From an uncultured Eubacteriales bacterium (GTDB lineage: Bacteria > Bacillota > Clostridia > Oscillospirales > Acutalibacteraceae), in contig CAKSST010000021.1 in NCBI GenBank assembly GCA_934489895.1, positions 1-33,105 on the forward strand: a DNA stretch of 33,105 bases, given 5' to 3'. Every line of letters begins with the position of its first letter. Positions within the stretch are counted from its first letter, which is position 1. Position numbers and translations under genes: made by a program. The notes below the pieces were generated by a model. The model saw nothing but the letters and a program-made list of their open reading frames with translations, was not told where the DNA came from and made no database searches. Of this stretch, positions 7,110 to 15,620 are shown one piece after another.

Positions 7110-9287
7110 TTACTTGACGATTCTCTTTCTGACGCTGACCGTGGTCACAACGATGCCCATGCAGGATGTCAGAAGCAGCACGATCCACAGGAGCAAACGG
7201 CTGCTGTCGCCCGTCAAGGGGGATTTGGAATCGGTAGACTGGCTGGGATTGCTGGAGTTGCTGGGATTGCTGGGCTGCTCGCCGGTGGCGGGGAGCACTT
7301 GACCCGCTGCCAGCAGCTTTCCGCAGGCCTTGCAGACTGTATCGCCTGTGTATCCGTCCTCGGTGGCGGTGGCGGGCTTTGCGTTCTTGAGCTCACCCTT
7401 ATGCTCACCGTAGCCGCCCTTGTCGGCGTTCTCCGTCAGCATGCAGTAGGGATCGGTACACTCGTGCCAGTGGTGGGTGTCTTCGGTGGTCCAGTCCTCG
7501 CTCCAGGTATGCTCCTGAACGGAAACGGCACGGAACACCCGGGTACCGTCCACATAAAGGGTGCCGTTCAGTAGCTCGTCCTTCCACTCGCCCTCGTAGA
7601 GCAGATTGCCGGCCCTGTCATACAGCCGGAAGGTGCCGGGCAGGGAGAAGCCATCGGAGCTGTCTATGTTCAGAAGATCGTAGTCGTCCACGGTGCGCAG
7701 ATCGAATACCACATTGGAGAATGTGATCCGGTTGCCCTCCAGCGCTTCTTCGCATGCCGCGATCATAAGTCTGCCGCCGGTGACGGTGATGTTGCCGTCT
7801 CCGGTTGTGTAGATGCCTTCCTCGTCGGAGGTGGTGTCGATGTTCACATCGCTGTCAGTAATGGTGACATCGCCTCCGTTGGTTTCAATGCCCTCCTCGC
7901 CTGACACGAGCCGCAGGGTGCTGCTTTCAATGGTGACGGCCTTTTCGGAGTAAGCACTGTCCAGACCTTCATTCTCGGAGGTGATATCCAGAACGGATCT
8001 TCTGACTGTGATGCTGCCATAAGCGTACACACCGTCACTGCCGGCCTGGATGTTCAGCTCGCAATCCTCGATCAGGATATCTTTGCAATCGATACCGTCG
8101 TATGAGGCGGAAATGATGAGCCGGGAACCGGCGCGGCCCCGGACGGTAAGGTTGCCGGCCTGAATGCCTTCGCCGTATCCGGAGAGAATCGATGCTTCCC
8201 CCTCCACCACAACGACGGAGCCGTCGGGGAGGATGATTGCGTCATCGTCCGGGCAGAAAATGGAGAAGCCGTCTTTCAGGGTGAGGGTCTTGGTTTCCGG
8301 ATCCCAACTCCACTTGTCCCCTTCCGCCGGTACGGGAACCGGGTCCACTGTGAAGTCAAGGTTGCCCCGGTATGCGTTCGGGTACGTGGTTACGGACAAT
8401 TCCCCATGGCACGGACCGTAGTTATTAGCATCGTAGCCGGAAAGGGCGAGATAATAGATGCCAGCATCCCCCAGAATAAACTGCGCGGACTCACCGTATT
8501 CGTTCAGCGAATCGTTATCGACGAGTTCAATCAGGGTGAAGACGCCTTCACTCTCGCTGAAAAGCCAGAGGGTGGTATCGACTGACTCTTGCGCTCCGGC
8601 AAAGCGGATATTCAAAACCGAGTTTGCTTCCAGCTCCACCTTCATCAGCTTGGCGGAAACGGTATTGGTGTATGTATAGCCGTTGTAATCCACCGTATGG
8701 GTATAAAGCGTATCCTCACTGCCCAGAGTATAGTCGAAGCTGGCGGGGAGGGTGGTGGTATCCGTCAGGGCTTTGAAGCCGTCCACCATGGGGATGACCT
8801 CAGCGGGCGGCGCCAGGGACAGTTCCGCGTGGCAGTCGCCGGTGACGGTCGCGTCATCGCCCGCAAGGGCAATGTAGTAGGTACCCGCTATGGGCAGGGT
8901 CGCGGACAGATTATTTCTGGCGCTGTTAATCTGCTGAAAGGTGTCGCCGTCCTGAATGAAAAGCTCAATTCCCACATCCAGGTCCGCGTCCTTGCCGATA
9001 AATCTGGCGACTAACCGGAAATTTGCTTCCGCGACATCGATCTTCAGCAGCTTGGCGTAGAAGTTGTAGGTGCCTCCGCCAACCGTGTAGGAATAAAGAT
9101 CCTCGCTGCCAAGGGTGTAGTCAAAGCTGGCGGGGAGGGTGGTGGTAGCCGTCAGTGCGGCGAAACCGTCGAATAAATCGACGGTCGACTCCGGCTCGCT
9201 CTCCGCGAATACCGCGACGGGGAGCAGCCCCAGCAGCAACACGCAGCACAGCAGCAGGCTCAGCAGCCGTTTGCCATAAGATTTCAT
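7110..9287 (-). CDS. cell-wall-anchored surface protein with PPC-like repeats and Cthe_2159-type beta-helix
   Basis: This 725-aa exported protein has a signal peptide (1-28, ending VFA). Two tandem repeats of about 125 residues (37-158 and 167-300) share LPASFDYTLGSED and end in GTYYIALAG / GIYYLALSG, resembling pre-peptidase C-terminal (PPC) beta-sandwiches. A right-handed beta-helix with about 20-residue repeats (345-540; GIDCKDILIEDC, GITVRR-like, DVTITDSDVNI) matches the Cthe_2159/carbohydrate-binding family. A CxxC-containing linker (609-655) follows, then SPLTGD (689-694), a membrane span and RKR. SPLTGD is placed like a sortase signal. An earlier LPATG (665-669) is too far from the membrane. 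The ATG has GGAGGT 7 nt upstream. The gene is visibly richer in GC than its neighbours, suggesting transfer. A binding role for glycans is only inferred. Confidence 0.85.
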   Translation of the reverse strand: MKSYGKRLLSLLLCCVLLLGLLPVAVFAESEPESTVDLFDGFAALTATTTLPASFDYTLGSEDLYSYTVGGGTYNFYAKLLKIDVAEANFRLVARFIGKDADLDVGIELFIQDGDTFQQINSARNNLSATLPIAGTYYIALAGDDATVTGDCHAELSLAPPAEVIPMVDGFKALTDTTTLPASFDYTLGSEDTLYTHTVDYNGYTYTNTVSAKLMKVELEANSVLNIRFAGAQESVDTTLWLFSESEGVFTLIELVDNDSLNEYGESAQFILGDAGIYYLALSGYDANNYGPCHGELSVTTYPNAYRGNLDFTVDPVPVPAEGDKWSWDPETKTLTLKDGFSIFCPDDDAIILPDGSVVVVEGEASILSGYGEGIQAGNLTVRGRAGSRLIISASYDGIDCKDILIEDCELNIQAGSDGVYAYGSITVRRSVLDITSENEGLDSAYSEKAVTIESSTLRLVSGEEGIETNGGDVTITDSDVNIDTTSDEEGIYTTGDGNITVTGGRLMIAACEEALEGNRITFSNVVFDLRTVDDYDLLNIDSSDGFSLPGTFRLYDRAGNLLYEGEWKDELLNGTLYVDGTRVFRAVSVQEHTWSEDWTTEDTHHWHECTDPYCMLTENADKGGYGEHKGELKNAKPATATEDGYTGDTVCKACGKLLAAGQVLPATGEQPSNPSNSSNPSQSTDSKSPLTGDSSRLLLWIVLLLTSCMGIVVTTVSVRKRIVK

Positions 9288-9322
9288 AGGTAATACCTCC
9301 TAAAATATATTGTTACTAAATT

Positions 9323-9351
9323 ACTATAAAACATTCCGGCGCAATAATCAA
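9323..9351 (-). promoter_or_regulatory. promoter of the surface-protein gene
   Basis: On the minus strand TTGATT (9351-9346, 4/6) and TATAGT (9328-9323, 5/6) are spaced by 17 bp, about 35 nt upstream of the start codon. Confidence 0.55.
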
Positions 9352-9433
9352 TAGGATTCTTGAGTTTCGGCGGAATTTTCTACGCAAAGACTCCACAGGC
9401 AAAAAGCTCCTAAACAAAGAAGAAAAAGCAAAA

Positions 9434-9745
9434 AGCACCGGCACCCCAATCTTTTTGCACAGCGGCCAGGGTGTTCAGTACTCTTCAGCCGGTTATTGTA
9501 ACCTGCTTAAATCATACAACACAACTCAAAGAATGGCAAGAGCCGGAACACCAAGAGATAATGCTGTGATCGAATCTTTCTTCGGCAGATTCAAAGACGT
9601 AATTTCATCACACTTCAAGTACTGGAAGTGTGATGAAATTACGAAGGTCGTTGCCGACACTGTTTACTACTTCAATTACAACAGACCTGTTCGCAAACTA
9701 AATAGAAAACCGCCAGTCCAATACAGAATTGAACTGGCAGCTTAA
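9434..9745 (+). pseudogene. IS3-family transposase (OrfB) C-terminal fragment
   Basis: About 100 residues of an IS3-type integrase core remain: STGTPIFLHSGQGVQYSS, GTPRDNAVIESFFGRFKDV, YYFNYNRPVRKLNRKPPVQY. The usual HSD of the second DDE aspartate reads HSG, so a catalytic residue is gone. The final Glu (VIESFF) remains. No OrfA or N-terminal half is present and no ribosome site precedes it, so it is a dead remnant. Inside the frame sits a perfect 19-bp inverted repeat. It borders the nif3 end of the next operon. Confidence 0.85.
9598..9643. repeat. perfect 19-bp inverted repeat inside the IS3 remnant
   Basis: CGTAATTTCATCACACTTC (9598-9616) and GAAGTGTGATGAAATTACG (9625-9643) are exact reverse complements around an 8-base loop, AAGTACTG. 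It lies in the coding frame for DVISSHFKYWKCDEITKV, where a protein gene would not normally have such symmetry. Confidence 0.95.
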
Positions 9746-9801
9746 TCGTTTTTTTGTGTCTACTAACTATTGACTATTTCAACTAAATGTCACTCGTTTT
9801 T

Positions 9802-10548
9802 TTATTCAAATGTTATATAGTCTTCTAATACGGGTATAAATTCAATATCTGCAAACTGTTTTGATAGAGCGTCGCAAAGCGGTTTTATTACAACCGCCTC
9901 GGTTGCAAAGTGGCCTGCATCAAAGACGCTTATACCCATATTATGAGCATCAACAAAAATATTGTGCTTTATATCACCGCACAAAATACCGTCGGCGCCG
10001 CAAACTACTGCATCATACAAATAACCGCCTGCGCTGCCCGAAAATACCGCCAACGTTTTAACAAGATTATCGCCTGTATATTTTACGGTTGTGCCAAGCG
10101 CCTTGCCTGCAATAGCCGCAACCTCTTTTGCGGTTTTATGTCTATCAAAGCAACAAAGTCTGCCCTGATAACCGTCAGCGCAATGCAAGGGCTCAAACTC
10201 ATTAAAGCCGAGCGCTTTGCAAAGGCAATCATTAACACCGCCCGCACAAATATCTAAGTTGGTATGGGCGGAAATTTGAGCAATGCCGCTTTTTATAAGC
10301 TCATAAACCACACTGTTTTCATTAACGCTTTTAAGAGGGTCAAAAATAACGGGATGGTGTGAGATTATAAGGTCAACACCCATTTCTTTTGCCTTTTGTA
10401 TGCCCGATAAAGTACAGTCAAGCATAACGGCGGCTTTGGTAACGGTCTGTCTGCTGTCCCCCACCAGAATGCCGACATTATCAAAATCGCAAGCAGTATC
10501 AAAGGGAAACATTTTATCAAGCGCGTTAAAAATATCACTTACTGTCAT
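9802..10548 (-). CDS. Nif3-like dinuclear metal-centre protein
   Basis: This 248-aa member of the NIF3/YbgI/YqfO family forms toroidal hexamers with a two-metal site. The family includes proteins annotated as GTP cyclohydrolase I type 2, but the true substrate is unknown. Visible metal-site motifs are LIISHHPVIFDP (about 60-71), ISAHTNLD (about 92-99) and DAGHFATE (about 211-218). It is close to the short, single-module form, without the extra middle domain of YqfO. Its ATG overlaps the TAA of glnS (TAATG), indicating translational coupling at the end of the pduL-to-nif3 operon. Confidence 0.9.
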   Translation of the reverse strand: MTVSDIFNALDKMFPFDTACDFDNVGILVGDSRQTVTKAAVMLDCTLSGIQKAKEMGVDLIISHHPVIFDPLKSVNENSVVYELIKSGIAQISAHTNLDICAGGVNDCLCKALGFNEFEPLHCADGYQGRLCCFDRHKTAKEVAAIAGKALGTTVKYTGDNLVKTLAVFSGSAGGYLYDAVVCGADGILCGDIKHNIFVDAHNMGISVFDAGHFATEAVVIKPLCDALSKQFADIEFIPVLEDYITFE

Positions 10549-12233
10549 TATTTTGCACCCTTGGGGTTAAAAGAATCCTTTAACGCAACTGTGCGGTTGA
10601 ATACGGGTTTATCCTCAGTCGAGTCCCTATCCATGCAGAAATATCCCTGGCGCATAAACTGATAGGTTGTGATATCTTTTGCACTTACAATGCTTTTGGG
10701 CAAACGGCAATCGGTCAACACCTTTAAGGAATCGGGGTTAAGATTATCAGCAAAAGAAGATACACCCTCTTCATCCGACGGATTTTCAACATTGAAAAGG
10801 CGGTCATAAAGACGAACCTCACCCACAACACTGTCGGCGGCGCTTATCCAATGGATTGTACCTTTTACTTTACGTCCGTCGGGAGCTTCACCGCCGAAGG
10901 TTTCGGGGTCATAGGTGCAATGTACGGCGGTAATGTTGCCGTTGGCGTCGGTTTCGTGAGAAGCATATTTTATAAAATAAGCACCTTTAAGTCTTACCTC
11001 TTTACCGGGGCAAAGACGGAAATATTTGCCTGGCGGGTCAAGCATAAAGTCACTGCGCTCAATATATATCTCCTTTGTAAAAAGGGACTTGTTTTTAGGT
11101 GCATCGGGGTTGTTGGGGTTAGACTCAGTTTCGACGATCTCCTGCTTGTCCTCCGGATATTCCTCAATAATAACCTTCAGGGGTTCAAGCACAGCCATTG
11201 CGCGCGGTGCGTTCATATTTAAATCATCACGTACGCAGGACTCTAAGAGGGCATAGTCAATAACGCTGAAAGCCTTTGAAACGCCTATTTTTTCAACAAA
11301 GGCGCGAATAGCCTCGGCGGGATAGCCGCGGCGGCGCATACCGCAAATGGTAGCCATACGGGGATCGTCCCATCCCGAAACAAGACCGTCATTAACAAGC
11401 TTTAAACATTTACGCTTACTTGTTAAGGTATAGTTTACATTCATTCTTGCGAACTCAATCTGGCGCGGAGGCGTGGGAATATCCAATGCCTGTAAGAACC
11501 AATTGTACAGCGGACGGTGATTTTCAAACTCCAACGAACAGAGAGAATGTGTTACGCCCTCTTTGGCGTCGGAAAGCGGATGCGCAAAGTCATACATAGG
11601 GTAAACGCTCCATTTATCACCTGTGCGATGGTGAGGCACCTTCATTATGCGGTAGATAATGGGGTCGCGCATATTAAGGTTGGGAGAGGCCATATCAATT
11701 TTTGCGCGAAGCACTTTTTCGCCGTTTTCAAACTCCCCCGCGGTCATACGCTTGAACAGGTCAAGGTTTGCCTCTATACTGCGGTTACGGTAAGGGCTTT
11801 CAGTACCGGGTTCGGTCAAAGTGCCGCGGTATTCGCGCATCTGGTCTGCGGTCAAGTCGCAAACGAAAGCCAATCCTTTTTCAATAAGCTTGATTGCGCA
11901 CTCGTAAATATAATCAAAATAGTCGGACGCGTAATAAACATTGTCCCACTTAAAGCCAAGCCACTCAATATCTTCCTTTATGGCATCGACATACTCAACG
12001 TCCTCTTTTGTGGGGTTGGTATCGTCAAGGCGCAGATTACAGCTGCCGTTATATTTCTGTGCGGTGCCGAAATCTATACAAATTGCTTTTGCGTGGCCGA
12101 TATGCAGATAACCGTTAGGTTCGGGCGGAAAACGGGTTTGTACGCGGTCATAAACGCCCTCACGCAAATCCTCGTCAATAAAATCGTGTATGAAGTTTGA
12201 GGCTGCGGGGTTTAATAAATTATTTTCTTCCAT
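10548..12233 (-). CDS. glnS: glutamine--tRNA ligase
   Basis: This class I synthetase charges tRNA-Gln directly with glutamine. The product is 561 aa, close to the E. coli length. The HIGH region reads PEPNGYLHIGHAKAICIDFG, followed by NLRLDDTNPTKED. The KMSKS-equivalent loop reads LTSKRKC, followed by WDDPRM. The last 200 residues form the two anticodon beta-barrels (DSVVGEVRLYDRLF, QFMRQGYFC). The ribosome site AGGAGG lies 7 nt before the ATG and just after the gltX stop, so both synthetases are co-transcribed. GlnRS is less common in Gram-positives, which often use GatCAB instead. Confidence 0.96.
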   Translation of the reverse strand: MEENNLLNPAASNFIHDFIDEDLREGVYDRVQTRFPPEPNGYLHIGHAKAICIDFGTAQKYNGSCNLRLDDTNPTKEDVEYVDAIKEDIEWLGFKWDNVYYASDYFDYIYECAIKLIEKGLAFVCDLTADQMREYRGTLTEPGTESPYRNRSIEANLDLFKRMTAGEFENGEKVLRAKIDMASPNLNMRDPIIYRIMKVPHHRTGDKWSVYPMYDFAHPLSDAKEGVTHSLCSLEFENHRPLYNWFLQALDIPTPPRQIEFARMNVNYTLTSKRKCLKLVNDGLVSGWDDPRMATICGMRRRGYPAEAIRAFVEKIGVSKAFSVIDYALLESCVRDDLNMNAPRAMAVLEPLKVIIEEYPEDKQEIVETESNPNNPDAPKNKSLFTKEIYIERSDFMLDPPGKYFRLCPGKEVRLKGAYFIKYASHETDANGNITAVHCTYDPETFGGEAPDGRKVKGTIHWISAADSVVGEVRLYDRLFNVENPSDEEGVSSFADNLNPDSLKVLTDCRLPKSIVSAKDITTYQFMRQGYFCMDRDSTEDKPVFNRTVALKDSFNPKGAK

Positions 12234-12245
12234 TTTGCCGTCCTC

Positions 12246-13901
12246 CTAAAGTTTTATACTGTCGGCTTTTGCAGTTATGCGCTGTTTGCAAACGTCCTCA
12301 CCCAGCACCTGCATTATTGAATACAGATCGGGCGTGTTGCGCCTGCCTGTTACTGCAATACGGATAACCGTGCTTACATCGCCGACGCTGCCCTTATAAT
12401 TTTGTGGGTTTGCTTTATATTCGGATGTTTCAGCCGCAAAGCCCAAGGGAGCACATATGCTTTTTATTCGGTCAAACCATTGCTGACGGTCGTCTGATGC
12501 AGTATAAACCCGCTTATATGCTTCGAGAATTTTTTTTGCATCTTCAGGCTCAATTTTTTCAGGTATTTCATCGATTTCTTCAAAAAGCTGTGAATAGAAA
12601 TATGCACTGTAGGCTTTAGCCTCGTCCCATTTTGCTATATCCTTACGGGGCTTGGGAACGTCACGGTCAATGGCAAACACACTTTTAGAATACTCTGCAT
12701 CTGCGGTTAAAATATTATAATACTCTTTGTCAAATTCCTCTGCCCATTTTGTCAGGCAATCATAAACCGTTTTGGAATCCATACGGCAGACAATATTTTT
12801 GCTTACATCAATAAGCTTATTTTCATCAAACAGCGCACCCGAAACGCTTAATTTTTTAAAGGAGAATTTATAATCTTTGCGGGGTGCGTCGGGGTTGCAT
12901 TTGCGCCAGGCCTCAAAATCTGACGCCATAACGGTCATCAAATACTCGGTAACACTTTCAGGCTCAAAGCCGCGCTGGGCAAAGTAAATAACAGCCGCCT
13001 CGGGGTCTTTACGCTTTGAAATTTTGCGTTTGCCGCCGTTGTCCGGTTTCAGCAAGGGTGCAACGTGTGCATATTTGGGCGCTTTAAAGCCCAAAAGCTT
13101 AAACAGCTGTAAATGCTTTGGTGTTGAAGATATCCACTCGTCACCGCGGATAACGTGGGTGGTGTGCATAAGATGGTCATCCACCGCGTGCGCAAAGTGG
13201 TATGTGGGAATACCGTCAGATTTCAAAATAACAAAATCTTCATCATTTTCAGGCATTTCAATTTTGCCCTTTATGCAGTCTTCAAAAACCACGCGGTTTT
13301 CCTCACTGCCCGGGGATTTTAATCTTACAACAAACTGTTTGCCCTGCTCTATGAGTTCTTTAGCCTGCTCATAAGTAATATCGCGGTATTTTGCCCATTT
13401 GCCGTAACAGCCTGTTCGCACTTTTTGTGCTTCCTGCTGTTCGCGTATATCGGCAAGCTCCTGCTCAGTGCAAAAGCAGGGATAAGCCAAGCCCTGTCTT
13501 ATAAGGCTTGCGGCATAAGCGTGGTAAATTTCCCCGCGCTCACTCTGTCGGTAGGGGCCATAATTACCGCAGATTTCTGTAGAAGTTACAAAACCCTCAT
13601 CAATTTTAACGCCAAAGCGTTCAAGGCCGCTTATAATATTTTCAACGCCGCCCTCAACCTCACGCTTTTTATCGGTATCTTCTATACGGGTATAGAAAAT
13701 GCCGTTTGATGTATCCGCAACAATTCGGTTGATAAGCGCCATATACAATACGCCCAAATGCAAATATCCCGTAGGGCTGGGTGCAACGCGAGTTACACGT
13801 GCGCCCTCAGGCAAATCTCTTTTCGGATACATATTCTCGTAATATTCGGTTTCTTTACAGTTCAGCAGCAAAAGCTGTGCCATTTGTTCAAAGCTGTTCA
13901 T
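12246..13901 (-). CDS. gltX: glutamate--tRNA ligase, long variant
   Basis: This class I synthetase charges tRNA-Glu. At 551 aa it is longer than the usual form of about 470-490 aa. It has RVAPSPTGYLHLGVLYMALINR in the HIGH region, FYTRIEDTDKKREVEGG, and KMSKS as KISKRKDPEAAVIYFAQRG. The usual GGARTAL after the HIGH motif is replaced by GVLYMAL, so this belongs to a divergent clade. The C-terminus carries YKGSVGDVSTVIRIAVTGRRNTPDL. The start has AGGAG 5 nt upstream. It is sandwiched between the phosphatase gene (11 bp gap) and glnS (12 bp gap). With glnS next door, it is probably specific for tRNA-Glu. Confidence 0.92.
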   Translation of the reverse strand: MNSFEQMAQLLLLNCKETEYYENMYPKRDLPEGARVTRVAPSPTGYLHLGVLYMALINRIVADTSNGIFYTRIEDTDKKREVEGGVENIISGLERFGVKIDEGFVTSTEICGNYGPYRQSERGEIYHAYAASLIRQGLAYPCFCTEQELADIREQQEAQKVRTGCYGKWAKYRDITYEQAKELIEQGKQFVVRLKSPGSEENRVVFEDCIKGKIEMPENDEDFVILKSDGIPTYHFAHAVDDHLMHTTHVIRGDEWISSTPKHLQLFKLLGFKAPKYAHVAPLLKPDNGGKRKISKRKDPEAAVIYFAQRGFEPESVTEYLMTVMASDFEAWRKCNPDAPRKDYKFSFKKLSVSGALFDENKLIDVSKNIVCRMDSKTVYDCLTKWAEEFDKEYYNILTADAEYSKSVFAIDRDVPKPRKDIAKWDEAKAYSAYFYSQLFEEIDEIPEKIEPEDAKKILEAYKRVYTASDDRQQWFDRIKSICAPLGFAAETSEYKANPQNYKGSVGDVSTVIRIAVTGRRNTPDLYSIMQVLGEDVCKQRITAKADSIKL

Positions 13902-13912
13902 ATTTACTCCTG

Positions 13913-14533
13913 TTAATTTTTATCGGGATAGGGTATTAAGTCTATAACTTCAACAACGCCGCTGCGCTGATAAAGGGTAGGTGTTACCAAAAGCGTGTAG
14001 CCAAAGCCTGCATCACAGCCCCATTCAACCGCTCTGCGCTGCGGTAAAGCACAAGCTGAAAGCAGAGTTGTCATAACACCGCCGTGCATTATAACCGCAC
14101 CTGAGGTTTCGCCCTTTTTCATTAAGTCAACCACAATTTGGTTAAAGCCCAAAAGCACTCTTTTTTGAAAGTCTTCATTGCTTTCGCCGTTGGGCGGGGC
14201 AGGCATTTTACCGCTTACCCAGGCGGTAAAATCGGGACGTCCGTCAAGCTCAGCACCTGTTTTGCCCTCAAAATCACCAAAGTCATACTCGGTTAAGTTA
14301 TCCACCGTTTGAATTTCCCTGCCGGGATAAAGTATCTGAGCCGTTTGTACACAACGCTTTAGCGGACCCGAATAAATAACGCTTGCACTTGGGTAGGTGT
14401 AAGATGCGCGCAAGTCCTTTAATTCCTTTACCGATTCTTTTGTTAAAGCAAGGTCGGTCTTGCCGATATATCTTCCCTTCTCATTTGCTTCGGTAAGGCC
14501 GTGCCTTATAAGATGGATTTTATATGTCTTCAT
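13913..14533 (-). CDS. histidine phosphatase (phosphoglycerate-mutase-like)
   Basis: This 206-aa member of the branch 1 histidine phosphatase superfamily has the catalytic set R10-H11 (LIRHGLTEAN), R60 (GPLKRCVQTAQ), E82 (TEYDFGDFEG) and H150 (VIMHGGVMTTLL). The phosphate-transfer His is H11. Substrates in this superfamily range from phosphoglycerate to alpha-ribazole phosphate (CobC) and small nucleotides. No cobalamin genes are nearby, so I do not choose. Its start overlaps the end of hemW by 14 bp, so the two are coupled in one operon. Confidence 0.85.
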   Translation of the reverse strand: MKTYKIHLIRHGLTEANEKGRYIGKTDLALTKESVKELKDLRASYTYPSASVIYSGPLKRCVQTAQILYPGREIQTVDNLTEYDFGDFEGKTGAELDGRPDFTAWVSGKMPAPPNGESNEDFQKRVLLGFNQIVVDLMKKGETSGAVIMHGGVMTTLLSACALPQRRAVEWGCDAGFGYTLLVTPTLYQRSGVVEVIDLIPYPDKN

Positions 14534-15620
14534 AAAGGCCTCCGATAATAGTGTTTGAAACTAAAAAACCTTTTTTTGTAATCCGCGCGGAATTATCATC
14601 ACATTCCATAAAGCCGTTTGCGGCAAAGCTTTGCGCTTTTTTTATGAATTCTTGCGACGGCATTCTGCCAAAGCGTTTTTCAAATTCACTGTAAACAAGA
14701 CCTGAACTCAGGCGCAGCCTTAACATTGCATATTCCTGTGCGCTGCCGCCAATTTCGTCCTGGGTCATAACGGGATTTTCCATAAAACTCTCAAGGTCGG
14801 CTTCAAAATAAAATCTTTTGCCGTCAATAAAGGAGTGTGCGGCGGGACCAAGGCCCAAGTATTCGTCGCAGTTCCAATATTTAAGATTATGTCTGCTTTG
14901 CTTGCCTTTCTTTGCAAAGTTGGATATTTCATACTGAAAATATCCCGCACTTTGCAAAGTGTTGCAAACTTGTATATATAAATCTGCCGTTTGGTCATCG
15001 CTTGGCAAATTAAGTAACTCCTTTTTTTCATAAAAAGGAGTGTTTTTTTCAATTTTCAGCATATAGGCTGAAATGTGATCGGGCTCAATTTCAAAAAAAC
15101 GTTCAAGTGTAGCGTTTAAACTTTGCATTGTCTGGTTTGGAATGCCCAACATCAAATCAACCGATATATTATCAAAGCCTGCGCGCCGTGCCGTTTTAAC
15201 TGTTTGCCGCGCGGCTTCAAAATTATGACGTCTGCCCAAAAGCTCAAGCTCACTGTCGACGGCGCTTTGTACGCCCAAGGATAAACGGTTTGCGCCCACC
15301 TCAATTACAGACGCAAAAAACTCTTCTAAATTATCGGCAGGGTTGGCTTCAACCGTTATTTCTGCCGACTGAAAATCAAAATGCTTTTTGGCAGTTTTAA
15401 TAATATCGGCAACGCTGTCATCCAGCATAGTGGGAGTGCCGCCGCCGAAATATAAAGTATCAATAGGGCGGGTTATGCGCCCGCCCCATATTTCAAGCTG
15501 TTGTTTTATTTTTTGCACATAGGAATCCGTGTCCTTGTTGCACAACGAATAAAAGTCACAGTAACCGCATTTGCTTTTGCAAAAAGGCACATGAATGTAA
15601 ATGCCCAGAGGGTTATGCAA
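14520..15620 (-). CDS. hemW: HemW-like radical SAM protein
   Basis: This 366-aa radical SAM protein of the HemW/HemN-like family is thought to act as a heme chaperone rather than as coproporphyrinogen III dehydrogenase. The N-terminus reads PLGIYIHVPFCKSKCGYCDFY, with cluster ligands C14, C18 and C21. It is followed by DTLYFGGGTPTML, VEANP, LGVQS and DLMLGIPNQT, and a HemN C-terminal domain. True HemN has an extra Cys (CxxxCxxCxC), which is missing here, favouring HemW. The start is TTG at 15620, with GGGTGA 6 nt upstream and overlapping the end of pduL. Homologs begin in the same way, which supports this rare start. Confidence 0.88.
   Translation of the reverse strand: MHNPLGIYIHVPFCKSKCGYCDFYSLCNKDTDSYVQKIKQQLEIWGGRITRPIDTLYFGGGTPTMLDDSVADIIKTAKKHFDFQSAEITVEANPADNLEEFFASVIEVGANRLSLGVQSAVDSELELLGRRHNFEAARQTVKTARRAGFDNISVDLMLGIPNQTMQSLNATLERFFEIEPDHISAYMLKIEKNTPFYEKKELLNLPSDDQTADLYIQVCNTLQSAGYFQYEISNFAKKGKQSRHNLKYWNCDEYLGLGPAAHSFIDGKRFYFEADLESFMENPVMTQDEIGGSAQEYAMLRLRLSSGLVYSEFEKRFGRMPSQEFIKKAQSFAANGFMECDDNSARITKKGFLVSNTIIGGLYEDI

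Noticed and set aside
7056..7574. 172-codon glycine-rich plus-strand frame
   Set aside because: It is the antisense of the GC-rich surface-protein gene. High GC makes long antisense frames likely, and no start signal is present.
9746..9801. Terminator after nif3
   Set aside because: The region has two T runs but no stem-loop on either strand that I can see.
12234..13901. T-box or amino-acid leader for the synthetase genes
   Set aside because: glyQS has a leader of about 35 nt, gltX and glnS sit inside an operon with gaps of 11-12 bp, and about 100 nt before trpS shows no T-box AGGGUGG element.
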